DNA from: Rhodothermales bacterium
Lineage (GTDB): Bacteria > Bacteroidota > Rhodothermia > Rhodothermales > UBA10348
DNA: 13,435 bases
Assembly (NCBI GenBank): GCA_013003255.1
Contig: JABDJZ010000353.1
Coordinates: 1-13,435, forward strand
Direction: 5' to 3'
This document shows positions 6,147-13,435 of this stretch, piece after piece (within the stretch, counting starts at the first letter, position 1; the number at the start of each line of letters is the position of its first letter). The position numbers and the translations under genes are program-made. The notes beneath the pieces were generated by a model that had not been told where the DNA came from, did no database searches, and saw only the letters and a list, made by a program, of their open reading frames with translations.

Positions 6147-9046
6147 CAGAATCGGAATGACGCCCCCAGCATGATGTGACGCTGCGCCATGAAGCGCGCC
6201 GGATTGAATGGTGGCAGGCCGCTGCTGTTTGGATCCTCGTAGCGGGGATCCCGCGTTCCGGAAGAGACATCGTAGTCCGGATTCCCACGAAGCTGGGTAA
6301 AGTCCGTCCCCTCCGGTACCTCTGGATAGGCCTCGCCCGTGACCGGGTTGACGATGACAGCGTTCTTCTGATTGAAGAGATTCGTGATCTCCAGACTTAG
6401 CGACAGGTCCGTTCCGGCGATGTTGACCGTCCGCTGGATGTTCATGTCGAACCAGAACCAGGGTGCACCGGTGCTTTCAAAACGTGCCGAAGGATCGGAG
6501 TCCGCTTCGTAAATGGGCCGCCAGTCGTGCGCCCCCGTGAAGGGATTTACCTCGTTGCCGCGGAAGATCACCGGCGTGTAACGCTGACCACTCCGCCATG
6601 TGGTGGCCAGGTAGGCGCGAATGTTGTTCAGACCCGGGATCCCGAGGAAGGGACGGTCACGGAAGCGCGACAGCGTGACCGATGCCTTGAGGTCGAGTGG
6701 TCGATCCCACGCAAGAGGTGTTTCGAACGTGTTGTCGATGTCCCCATTGGCCAGGAATTGGCTGAGCGCATCGTTGTTCGTGGAGCTGAGACCAGTGGCT
6801 CTGGAGAATGAACCCGACATGCGTCCCTGGAACCAGTCCCCAATGCGCTTGAGGTAGCTGGCCTCCACACCCCGGACACGCGCAAAGTCCCCGTTGACGC
6901 GGAACGCCCTGGCCACTTCGCGTCCCGTGGGGTCAGGCACGACGACGTTCTCAACCGTGATGAAGTCAAACTTGTCCCGCCAGAAGGCGGTGACGTTCAG
7001 CGCATCGTTGCTGGAGAATTGGGTTCGCAGTCCGAGCTCGTAGCTGATGTCCACCTCCGGATCGAGGTTGGGGTTGCCGAGGTCGGCAAAGAAGGACCTG
7101 TCCTGAAAGAATGGATCCAGGCCGGTGTAGACAAAAGTCGGATGCGGGATGCGCGTCGAGTGCCCGTAGTTGAAGAAGAGCACCCGGTTCTCCTGGATGG
7201 GGAAGGAGACACGCACCTTGGGGAGCAGTCTGAACTTGGTCCGGAGGCCAAAGAAGCCGATCGTGGCATTCTGGTACGCATCGCGAACCGTATCGAGGAT
7301 AGGTGCGCGCTCATCGTCCATCAGGTCATCCACGTACTGGCCCGGTGACCAGTACTCGAAACGTCCCCCGAGATTGGCGATGAGGCCGCGGTACCGAACT
7401 TGATGGGTGGCGAAAAAGGCGCCGCGTCGTGGCTTGACCCGCCAGATGTCCGAACTCTCGCCCAGACGATCCGTGCTCGCTCCGTCAGAGGTACCGATCG
7501 GCGCTCCCACCCACGGGCGGATGACGTCGATCCACTGGTAATCGTTCAGCTTGATCTCCAGGCCGGCCGTGGTCCGGTTGTTCTTGTCCTCGCTGAACAG
7601 GGTGTAGGTCATGCGAGCCGTCAACTCTTCCGCGAAGTGATCGTGGAAGCGGGTCGCGATGCCGCCGTTGTTGATCAGGCCCGGTCCAGGGAGTACAAAC
7701 AGCGCGTTGGCGTCCAGCGGATCGCCGTTCGAGTCAACGAAGATGTTGGCGGGGAAGGGGACGATGCTGGTGGGGTCCAGCTCGGTATCCACATTCTGCG
7801 GCCGCCAGTCCCGGCCATTGGCATCGGCGCGAAGACGGGTGAACAGGCGTGAGAGCTGTACGTCGTAGAACGAGCGGTCATTCAGCACGTGAGACCACTT
7901 GACGTACGAAATGATGTTGTCGTGCGCGTACGTGTTGCCGTTGTCGGGCTGCAGAATGAAGGAATACTGGAATCCAGGCTGGACGATGGCCTCGTTGCCT
8001 GTCACCTGGAGCATCCGCGTGTTCTGGTTGACCGTCAGGGAGCGCTGGTACGAGCTCTGAAGTCGCATCCCCGGCTTCAGGTCATAGGTCAGCTTCGTGA
8101 TGCCGTTCCAGCGATTGCCGGTGCGCGGGCTGAAGAAGGTGTTGTTGATCAGGGAGGAGCGAACCTGCTCGGGGGTGGCTACCTGGCGCGTGAATCCGTC
8201 GGACAATTGCACCTGACCCGATGCAAAGAACCGGAGCTTGCCCTTGACGATCGGACCGCTCAGGTTGAACTCGTAGATGGACTCGGCGAAGCTGGAGCTG
8301 GCATCGTCATTGAAACCGAACTGGTCCCGCTTGTGGGAGAAGAAGCCTGCCAATTCGTCGGTCCCGTCCTGGGTAGTCACGGCAACCACACCTGAAGTCA
8401 CGTCACCGAACTCGGCTCCCAGTCCGCCCGTAGTGACTTCGATCTCGGAAAAGGCATTGGACCCGATGTCTAGTCCGAAGCCGGTCCCTGCCAAGGGGTC
8501 CTTGGCAGACACGCCATCGACAATGAATCCCGTTTCATCAGCACGGCCGCCGCGGATGTAGAGACCCGTGGGATCCTGCACGATTCCTACTTGCGTGGCC
8601 ACCGCCGATTGCACGTCCCGGAGGGGCGCGACTTCCAAATCTTCTCGGCTGATCGAAAGCGTAGAGGACGAGTTCTCCACGTCCACCAAAGGCCGATCGC
8701 CGACCACGACAATCTCGTCGCTTGTAGAGAGAACGGCTGCCACAAGCGTCACATCGAGGCGCGTCGTTTCACCATTGGTGACGACGATTCCCGTAAACAG
8801 CTTGGTTTCGAATCCGATGTAGGACACCCGGACCGCATACTCGCCGGCCCTCAGGGAAGGTATCGAGTAGTTGCCGTCAAAATCGGTGGCCGCACCGAAG
8901 CTGGTCCCGGTGACGATCACGTTCACGCCGATTAGCGATTCACCCGTATCGCCGTCCGTGATTCGACCGGAGATGGTGCCCTGGGCGAGGACGGAGCTGG
9001 TGGTAAGCCCCAGGAGCAGCAACAGGAAGAGAGAGCTTCGATTCAT
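6146..9046 (-). CDS. TonB-dependent outer-membrane receptor with N-terminal carboxypeptidase-regulatory-like domain
   Basis: The product has 966 residues. A signal peptide ends VLA|Q (21/22). A carboxypeptidase-regulatory-like beta domain follows (about 24-103, GTISGRITDGDTGESLIGVN). Next comes a TonB-box-like segment DEIVVVGDRP (110-119), a plug domain (about 125-228, including YIRGGRADETGFIVDGVSAK), and a 22-strand-type barrel to the C-terminal Phe (IMLGASFRF), the usual outer-membrane insertion signal. Such receptors import large or scarce substrates using TonB-ExbBD energy. It resembles SusC in its extra N-terminal domain, but no SusD-type lipoprotein is encoded in the window; its neighbours are an FN3/Rossmann-like lipoprotein upstream and a PorV-like protein downstream. 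Its ATG overlaps the upstream gene's stop as ATGA and its own stop overlaps the next ATG, so three genes are translationally linked. The substrate is unknown; the nearby nuclease-fold and OB-fold proteins suggest nucleic acid or phosphate compounds (inference). Confidence 0.93.
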   Translation of the reverse strand: MNRSSLFLLLLLGLTTSSVLAQGTISGRITDGDTGESLIGVNVIVTGTSFGAATDFDGNYSIPSLRAGEYAVRVSYIGFETKLFTGIVVTNGETTRLDVTLVAAVLSTSDEIVVVGDRPLVDVENSSSTLSISREDLEVAPLRDVQSAVATQVGIVQDPTGLYIRGGRADETGFIVDGVSAKDPLAGTGFGLDIGSNAFSEIEVTTGGLGAEFGDVTSGVVAVTTQDGTDELAGFFSHKRDQFGFNDDASSSFAESIYEFNLSGPIVKGKLRFFASGQVQLSDGFTRQVATPEQVRSSLINNTFFSPRTGNRWNGITKLTYDLKPGMRLQSSYQRSLTVNQNTRMLQVTGNEAIVQPGFQYSFILQPDNGNTYAHDNIISYVKWSHVLNDRSFYDVQLSRLFTRLRADANGRDWRPQNVDTELDPTSIVPFPANIFVDSNGDPLDANALFVLPGPGLINNGGIATRFHDHFAEELTARMTYTLFSEDKNNRTTAGLEIKLNDYQWIDVIRPWVGAPIGTSDGASTDRLGESSDIWRVKPRRGAFFATHQVRYRGLIANLGGRFEYWSPGQYVDDLMDDERAPILDTVRDAYQNATIGFFGLRTKFRLLPKVRVSFPIQENRVLFFNYGHSTRIPHPTFVYTGLDPFFQDRSFFADLGNPNLDPEVDISYELGLRTQFSSNDALNVTAFWRDKFDFITVENVVVPDPTGREVARAFRVNGDFARVRGVEASYLKRIGDWFQGRMSGSFSRATGLSSTNNDALSQFLANGDIDNTFETPLAWDRPLDLKASVTLSRFRDRPFLGIPGLNNIRAYLATTWRSGQRYTPVIFRGNEVNPFTGAHDWRPIYEADSDPSARFESTGAPWFWFDMNIQRTVNIAGTDLSLSLEITNLFNQKNAVIVNPVTGEAYPEVPEGTDFTQLRGNPDYDVSSGTRDPRYEDPNSSGLPPFNPARFMAQRHIMLGASFRF

Positions 9047-10650
9047 CGAGGGAAGCCCAGACTTTCGAGCATGAGGTGGACCGCGCGCGTGGCGGCCGTG
9101 GGGTCATCATCGGATCCGATGAGGAGATTGGCCCCGGTCTGCTCATTGATTAATGGAATGGCGAAGAGTCCCACCCGCCGGTCAGCGCTGATGGAGGCCA
9201 CCGTGGAGGGGCCTGTCCAGGTACCCTGGCGGCTTCCCTGGCGCGTTACGTACCGGTACCGTGCGTCATAAAGCGGGATCACGTTCGCGCCTGTGGTGAC
9301 GTAGGGAAGGGTGTTGATCTGGAAGCCGGAGGACTTCAGCTGGGGAAGTGGCTCGGCCACACCCGGAAGTGTATTTACCGGTGTGAGCGGCGCGTTGAAT
9401 GCAAGCCTCAGCGAGGGTCGGAGCGAGTCGGGGAACGTGATGAGTTCTGTGATGGGCATCAGGAAGATGGCCGGGTTGACTGCTGCCTCCTCCGCCTCGA
9501 TTGGAAGGGACACCGGTGAATGCACCATCAGCTTTCCACCGTTGTCAAAGAAGGTGTCCATCGATGCCGCCGCAAACGGCAAGTTGTTGGTGCTGATGCG
9601 GTCCGTGGTTGAGGTGGACAGCCAGTAGATATAGCTCCACCGCGCCATGGTCTGGTTCAGCGTCGGGTCGGCCAGGGCCGGCAGCGACTGGGAGCGCGGC
9701 GTTGAGCCGGTGGATCCGGTGGTGAACGGAAGCGTGAGGTCCCACACATCCACTTCCTTGCCTGCGGCTAGGTAATCGCCAAGCACGCCCAGGTGATGCG
9801 CGGCCATGCGTGGGTTCGTGGACTTCCGATAGTCGTTCACGAAGAGCACGTCGGAGGTCTGTGCCTTCACATGCCAGGAGTAGCGCTCGATGACGCTCGT
9901 GGTGTCGGTCTGATCGACCGCCCTCAGGTAAAACGTATTCTCATCGTTCAGGCGCAACCCTGGGACCGTGAGGCCGGAGCGGGAAAAACCGCGCCCTGTG
10001 TACACCTCGGCGTCCGTGATGAGTCCGGCCGAGAGGTCGGTCGGTCCGACCAGAGTCACGAAATCAACGTCCGGATCCAGGGGAACGTACGTGGTCGAGT
10101 CATTCAGACTGATCTCAATGCGGCTCAGGTTGGCCAGTCCCTCGGGATCATCAGCCCTCCACGAGAAGGATATGAGGGGGAATGTAGTATCCGGGGGCAG
10201 ATCGAACTGTCCCAGGCGAATCGAGGGCGGCGAATTCTGGATCGGGAAGACGGTCCGCGCTGGGGTAGGGTCAACCTGTCCCTCGTTATCGATGGCGCGG
10301 ACTTCGAAGATCACGTCGGCGATGCGTTCGCCGCGCGGGATGGGAAGGAGGACCAGGGAGTCGTTGGCGGTGGTGAAGGTCCACTCGCCCGTGGCCGGCT
10401 CGGTAGTGCCAAAGAAGCGCACCTCGAATCCGGCGACGAATCCGTCAGGATCGGTGCCGCTCCAGGAAACCAGAACAGTACTCGTCAGACGGGTATTGCC
10501 GGCCAGGTTGTCCACAAGGGAAGTGTCCCGGACGGCCAATTCAGTGTCAGGTGCCCGCGGGTTAAAGCGGTCACCCTCAAAACCACTGTCGCAGGCGGCC
10601 AGGAAGGCCGCCGCGACAGCGGTTGAAAGGAGAATGGTGCGAAAGCGCAA
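9043..10650 (-). CDS. Lipoprotein with two FN3-like domains and a Rossmann/GATase-like domain
   Basis: The product has 535 residues and starts at TTG (10650-10648). The frame upstream contains no ATG or GTG before the in-frame TAA that ends the previous gene, and the TTG gives a good signal peptide (MRFRTILLSTAVAAAFLAAC) with lipobox LAAC and Cys at residue 20. Two FN3/Ig-like domains follow: about 35-135 (VSWSGTDPDGFVAGFEVRF, then FEVRAIDNEG) and 140-262 (ISFSWRADDPEG, then FYLRAVDQTD). From about 267 an alpha/beta domain begins with VLFVNDY. It includes ARWSYIYWL and FFDNGGKLMVHSP, a layout like class I glutamine-amidotransferase-fold or ThuA-like proteins, and the protein ends with HLMLESLGF. 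I see no clear catalytic Cys-His-Glu triad, so I infer binding rather than catalysis. It takes the place a SusD would have, just upstream of the receptor and coupled to it by ATGA. The function is unknown. Confidence 0.85.
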   Translation of the reverse strand: MRFRTILLSTAVAAAFLAACDSGFEGDRFNPRAPDTELAVRDTSLVDNLAGNTRLTSTVLVSWSGTDPDGFVAGFEVRFFGTTEPATGEWTFTTANDSLVLLPIPRGERIADVIFEVRAIDNEGQVDPTPARTVFPIQNSPPSIRLGQFDLPPDTTFPLISFSWRADDPEGLANLSRIEISLNDSTTYVPLDPDVDFVTLVGPTDLSAGLITDAEVYTGRGFSRSGLTVPGLRLNDENTFYLRAVDQTDTTSVIERYSWHVKAQTSDVLFVNDYRKSTNPRMAAHHLGVLGDYLAAGKEVDVWDLTLPFTTGSTGSTPRSQSLPALADPTLNQTMARWSYIYWLSTSTTDRISTNNLPFAAASMDTFFDNGGKLMVHSPVSLPIEAEEAAVNPAIFLMPITELITFPDSLRPSLRLAFNAPLTPVNTLPGVAEPLPQLKSSGFQINTLPYVTTGANVIPLYDARYRYVTRQGSRQGTWTGPSTVASISADRRVGLFAIPLINEQTGANLLIGSDDDPTAATRAVHLMLESLGFPR

Positions 10651-10668
10651 TGTTTCGGACCAGGCTAG

Positions 10669-10696
10669 CGGGGAGGGTGCCTGCGCACCCTCCCCG
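10669..10696 (-). other. Perfect 12-bp intercistronic hairpin without U-tract
   Basis: CGGGGAGGGTGC and GCACCCTCCCCG form a perfect 12-bp, GC-rich stem around a 4-nt loop. It lies between the stop of the large T9SS-exported gene (10711) and the TTG start of the lipoprotein gene (10650). Downstream on the minus strand comes CTAGCCTGG, with no run of T, so it is not a standard intrinsic terminator. It may act as a partial terminator, an RNA-processing barrier or a 3' stabiliser that keeps the first gene's mRNA more abundant. Confidence 0.7.
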
Positions 10697-10710
10697 TGAG
10701 CCCGTTTGGG

Positions 10711-13435
10711 TTACTTGAGCAGGAGCATGGTGCGGGTGAACACGTGCGCACCGGCTTCGAGACGGTAGACGTAGACGCCGGACGCCAGGTCGCGGGCGTT
10801 GAAGTCCACCGCGTACTTGCCCGGAGCCTGCTGGGTGTTGACCAGCGTCGAGACCTTGCGGCCCAGGACATCGAACACCTCCAGCCTAACCATTTCATTC
10901 GCCGATACGTCGTACCGGATGGTCGTGGCGGGGTTGAAGGGGTTCGGGTAGTTGGCGTGCAGCTCAAAGCTGGTCGGAACGCCATCGGCTTCCGTGGACA
11001 CGCCGCCCATTCCGACGTCGTCAATGGTCTCAGGCATCAGCTTGAAGTTACTGAAGGTGTAGGACCAGAGACCCTGGATGAAGGCAAAGGTCTGTCCTTC
11101 GACCAGGCTGTCGTTGAAGTCGCCGGAGAATTCTGCAGATGCGTCATCTACGCGGACGAACGCACCACTGCCTATCGTGCCGACCGTGAACTCGCCGAAG
11201 TCTCTCGAACCGTCGGCCTGAGGCGTTCCAACCTCGACACCGTCGAACCGGAGCATCATGCCCTCATGGGCTTCTGCGATGGCTGCATCCTGAAGCGCAT
11301 CCGTGCCGACCACCTTGTAGTCGAGCGAAGCGCCACCGGTGGAGACCACCTCGAACGTGAGGTCACGCAGACGGGTCAGACCGAAGCTCTCCTGCACGAG
11401 TGCGTTGGTGATCCGAATCACGTCGCCGCGGCTGAGTGCATCCGTCTCGGCGGATCCACGAAGCACCACGCCCGACCAGGCACCCAGCGCCGAGTCGTCC
11501 TGAATGGCTGCCAGTCCAGACACGCTAGGATTGGTCACCACGGTGGCCGTGATGTCCATGTCCGTCGTGATGCCGTCAAACGGCGAATTGCTTGGACCGC
11601 CATCCGGCGTTTCCTGCACGTGTGCAATGCGGGTAATACCGTTAGTCAGCACGCGGTAGGAATCGGATGGCTCGAACTCCACGGAGGAAGCCCCGGTGTT
11701 GTCGATGGCACGAACGTAGTACTCGACGAATACCTCATCAGCCTGGGCAGGGACAGTGAAGGTATACGTGCCGTCACCGTTGTCCGAACCGGCTGCGGTT
11801 TGTTCGGCTGAGTTGTCGGAGGTGAAGTACACCAGCTCAACGGAGGTCAGCGAACGGCTCGGATCAGCAGCAACGGAGGCCGTGATGGTGATCGGGTCGG
11901 CACCGGGCACGAAGTCAGGCTTCGTGAGACCCGTGACGAGCGGCGGCGACTGCGTGATTTCCACATCCGAATCCGCGAACGGAACGAAGTTGAGGATGGC
12001 CTCCGAGCCTTCCGGGATACCACGGTTGAACGGGTCATCGCCCTGGTAGACCACGAAGCCCTGGATGTTCACCCGGGAGCCAGGAGGCGGCGGGATAAAG
12101 TCATCGTCCAGCGTGTTCCACCCGTCCGGGTAGTCAGAACGGTCGTTGCGGTAGCGCAGAGACATGTCGTAGAAGCTGACAACCGTCTCCCCACCGTCGG
12201 TGGAGATAAGCCAGTCCGGCCGGTCGGTGGAGATGTCTCTGGCCATCACCGTAGCGTCCTCGAATCGGACGTACTGGCCGTTCATCGCCGCCAGATTGGT
12301 CCAGTTTGGCTGGACGCCGCCGTCGATGGCCTTGTTGATGTCCGCCGAGGTAACCACGACAGGCTCCAACACGCTCGCGCTCAGGTTCAGGTCGGTGTAC
12401 GATCCCAGCAGCGTGACCGTGGTCGGCGCAAGCTGCATCGACGTGCCAAACGGAGAAACCTGACCGGTAACCTCGATGACGTCACCAATCGTGGTGTTGA
12501 TGAGGCCCGAAGTCTGGTAGTTGCCGTCTACGAGCTGGATACCCATTCCGTCGGGGCCCGCCGCGTCAGCATTGATGTCGCGGACGTAGACGTGAATCCG
12601 GTTCGGACCACCGTCACCCACGTTGGCCAGGCCCGAGCTGAGCGGGTCCGTCATCACGACGGCCCGGAACGTTACATCGGTCCCAACCGTCGGGTTGGCG
12701 TAGATGAGGCCGGCAACAGAGCCAGGATCAAGGCTGGTACCTGCAGACTCAAGCGCGGTGACGTTGTCCTGCGAGATGGCGTTGATGTCGCGGACCGAGA
12801 AGCCAATCTGGACGTCCTCGAGGTCATCCGGTGATTCCGGCCACAGCTTGTAGTTGCCGAAGCTGTAGGCCCAGGTACCGGTGATGGCGGCGAAACGCTG
12901 ACCGGCCCGGAGACCGTCGTTGTAGGTGGAGGGGAATGCATCGGAGCTGTCATCCACCCGCACTTCCGCATCGGCGCCGACATCGGTTACTGTAAACTCG
13001 CCGAAGTCTCTGGTGCCATCGGCCTGGTTCGTGCCGATCTCGATGTTCTCGAAGCGAACCAGGACGCCTTCGTAGGCCTCAGACACGGATGCGTCCTGAA
13101 GGGCCGAAGTGGTAACCACCGACGCGTCCAGCGCGGCACCACCGGTGGACGTCACCGTGAAGGTGAGGTCGCGAAGGCGGGTGAGCCCGAAGCTCTCCTC
13201 AATGCGCGCGTTGGTGATGTTTAGCACATCGCCGCGGTTTAGTCCGTCAGTTGCGGATGAGCCGCGGATGTAGATGCCGCTCCATGCGCCAGTTCCATCC
13301 TGAACAGTCAGGATGTCGGAGACCGAAGGCTGCGTCATCACGGTGACATTCAGGTTCATGTCCGTGGTCAGGCCCGTGAACGGTCCGTCGCCGGCGCCGC
13401 CATCAGCGGTTTCCTGAACGTGAGAAACCTGGGTG
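10711..13435 (-). CDS. Large T9SS-exported protein with OB-fold-like repeats (N terminus beyond right edge)
   Basis: About 907 residues are visible. The frame is open through the right edge, and the residues before the first ATG (13359) align with the internal repeat, so that ATG is not the start. Order of parts: repeat 1 (13435-12811), a divergent third OB-like region (about 12680-12040), an Ig/FN3-like domain (about 11950-11660), repeat 2 (11634-11012), and a classic T9SS type A C-terminal domain (about 10985-10714; ANYPNPFNPATTIRYDV, VFDVLGRKVSTL, LASGVYVYRLEAG). The repeats read as OB-fold modules: VQDGTGAWSGIYIRG, LNRGDVLNITNARIEESFGL, then LVRFENIEIG. This pattern is like the YhcR/ExeM-type or DUF5689-type OB domains found next to extracellular nuclease domains (family assignment is inference). 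No catalytic domain is visible here. It is the first operon gene in view. Export to the cell surface is well supported; a nucleic-acid-binding role is a guess. Confidence 0.88.
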   Translation of the reverse strand, partial: TQVSHVQETADGGAGDGPFTGLTTDMNLNVTVMTQPSVSDILTVQDGTGAWSGIYIRGSSATDGLNRGDVLNITNARIEESFGLTRLRDLTFTVTSTGGAALDASVVTTSALQDASVSEAYEGVLVRFENIEIGTNQADGTRDFGEFTVTDVGADAEVRVDDSSDAFPSTYNDGLRAGQRFAAITGTWAYSFGNYKLWPESPDDLEDVQIGFSVRDINAISQDNVTALESAGTSLDPGSVAGLIYANPTVGTDVTFRAVVMTDPLSSGLANVGDGGPNRIHVYVRDINADAAGPDGMGIQLVDGNYQTSGLINTTIGDVIEVTGQVSPFGTSMQLAPTTVTLLGSYTDLNLSASVLEPVVVTSADINKAIDGGVQPNWTNLAAMNGQYVRFEDATVMARDISTDRPDWLISTDGGETVVSFYDMSLRYRNDRSDYPDGWNTLDDDFIPPPPGSRVNIQGFVVYQGDDPFNRGIPEGSEAILNFVPFADSDVEITQSPPLVTGLTKPDFVPGADPITITASVAADPSRSLTSVELVYFTSDNSAEQTAAGSDNGDGTYTFTVPAQADEVFVEYYVRAIDNTGASSVEFEPSDSYRVLTNGITRIAHVQETPDGGPSNSPFDGITTDMDITATVVTNPSVSGLAAIQDDSALGAWSGVVLRGSAETDALSRGDVIRITNALVQESFGLTRLRDLTFEVVSTGGASLDYKVVGTDALQDAAIAEAHEGMMLRFDGVEVGTPQADGSRDFGEFTVGTIGSGAFVRVDDASAEFSGDFNDSLVEGQTFAFIQGLWSYTFSNFKLMPETIDDVGMGGVSTEADGVPTSFELHANYPNPFNPATTIRYDVSANEMVRLEVFDVLGRKVSTLVNTQQAPGKYAVDFNARDLASGVYVYRLEAGAHVFTRTMLLLK
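11012..11634 (-). repeat. Internal repeat 2 of the OB-fold protein
   Basis: It begins TRIAHVQETPDGG and ends ETIDDVG. It aligns without gaps to repeat 1 over at least 101 residues from GAWSG to FGEFTV, with about 69 identical by my hand count. Similarity is also visible in the DNA: AACTCGCCGAAGTCTCT is identical at 11189-11205 and 12995-13011. It lies directly before the T9SS sorting domain. Confidence 0.9.
12811..13435 (-). repeat. Internal repeat 1 of the OB-fold protein (cut by window edge)
   Basis: It begins TQVSHVQETADGG at the window edge and ends SPDDLEDV. It is the partner of repeat 2, with the same length to within a few bases. The two copies are separated by about 1.2 kb that codes for a divergent OB-like region and an Ig-like domain, so this is a spaced duplication and not a simple tandem one. 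Confidence 0.9.

Noticed and set aside
9793..11811. Long plus-strand open frames opposite the lipoprotein and OB-fold genes
   Set aside because: They mirror the codon pattern of well-supported minus-strand genes with signal peptides and conserved domains, and their translations are rich in Arg, Gly and His without domain signals.
13357..13359. ATG at 13359 as start of the large exported protein
   Set aside because: Residues upstream of it (TQVSHVQETADGG and following) align with the internal repeat 2, so the gene continues past the window edge.
1..13435. CRISPR arrays, insertion sequences, tRNA or rRNA genes, phage genes
   Set aside because: I read the window for regularly spaced repeats, transposase motifs, terminal inverted repeats and cloverleaf or rRNA-like stretches and saw none.

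Overview
The window looks like the genome of a GC-rich, Gram-negative member of the Bacteroidota/Rhodothermota group (Rhodothermales- or Salinibacter-like; this is inference). Three things point there: C-terminal domains of the type IX secretion system (T9SS) type A kind, a PorV/PorQ-type barrel protein, and a TonB-dependent receptor with an N-terminal carboxypeptidase-regulatory-like domain. Signal peptides ending in SEA|Q or VLA|Q and lipoproteins with LAAC/LVGC boxes fit as well. Most genes lack a clear Shine-Dalgarno sequence, and two of them start with GTG or TTG.

Left part (1-2640). A TetR-type regulator runs off the left edge on the minus strand (1-266). Two 16-bp operator-like palindromes lie just upstream of it. 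Next is a minus-strand mannose-1-phosphate guanylyltransferase (392-1459). A gene-free gap (1460-1785) separates it from two plus-strand genes. These are a small lipoprotein with a short collagen-like Gly-X-Y tract (1786-2286) and an unknown 62-residue protein (2380-2568) followed by a long terminator-like hairpin (2602-2635).

Main part (2649-13435, all minus strand, read right to left). Six genes are packed as an apparent operon whose promoter lies beyond the right edge. In order of transcription they are: a very large T9SS-exported protein with two near-identical OB-fold-like repeats, a third divergent one and an Ig-like domain (10711->13435); a lipoprotein with two FN3-like domains and a Rossmann/GATase-like domain (9043-10650); a TonB-dependent outer-membrane receptor (6146-9046); a PorV/PorQ-family barrel protein (5115-6146); a lipoprotein with NHL/beta-propeller repeats (3815-5095); and a secreted DNase-I-fold (endonuclease/exonuclease/phosphatase) enzyme with its own T9SS domain (2649-3794). 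Two junctions overlap (ATGA and TGATG) and two gaps are about 20 nt. A 12-bp hairpin without a U-tract follows the first gene.

Interpretation (inference). The operon looks like one cell-surface machine: two T9SS cargos, a PorV-like protein that could serve their export or anchoring, two surface or periplasmic lipoproteins, and a TonB-dependent importer with no SusD partner. The OB-fold modules resemble those fused to nuclease domains in ExeM/YhcR-type extracellular nucleases, and here a nuclease-fold enzyme is encoded separately in the same operon. The best working hypothesis is therefore capture, cleavage and uptake of extracellular nucleic acid or another phosphodiester. This is the most interesting candidate system in the window. 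The substrate is not shown by the sequence.
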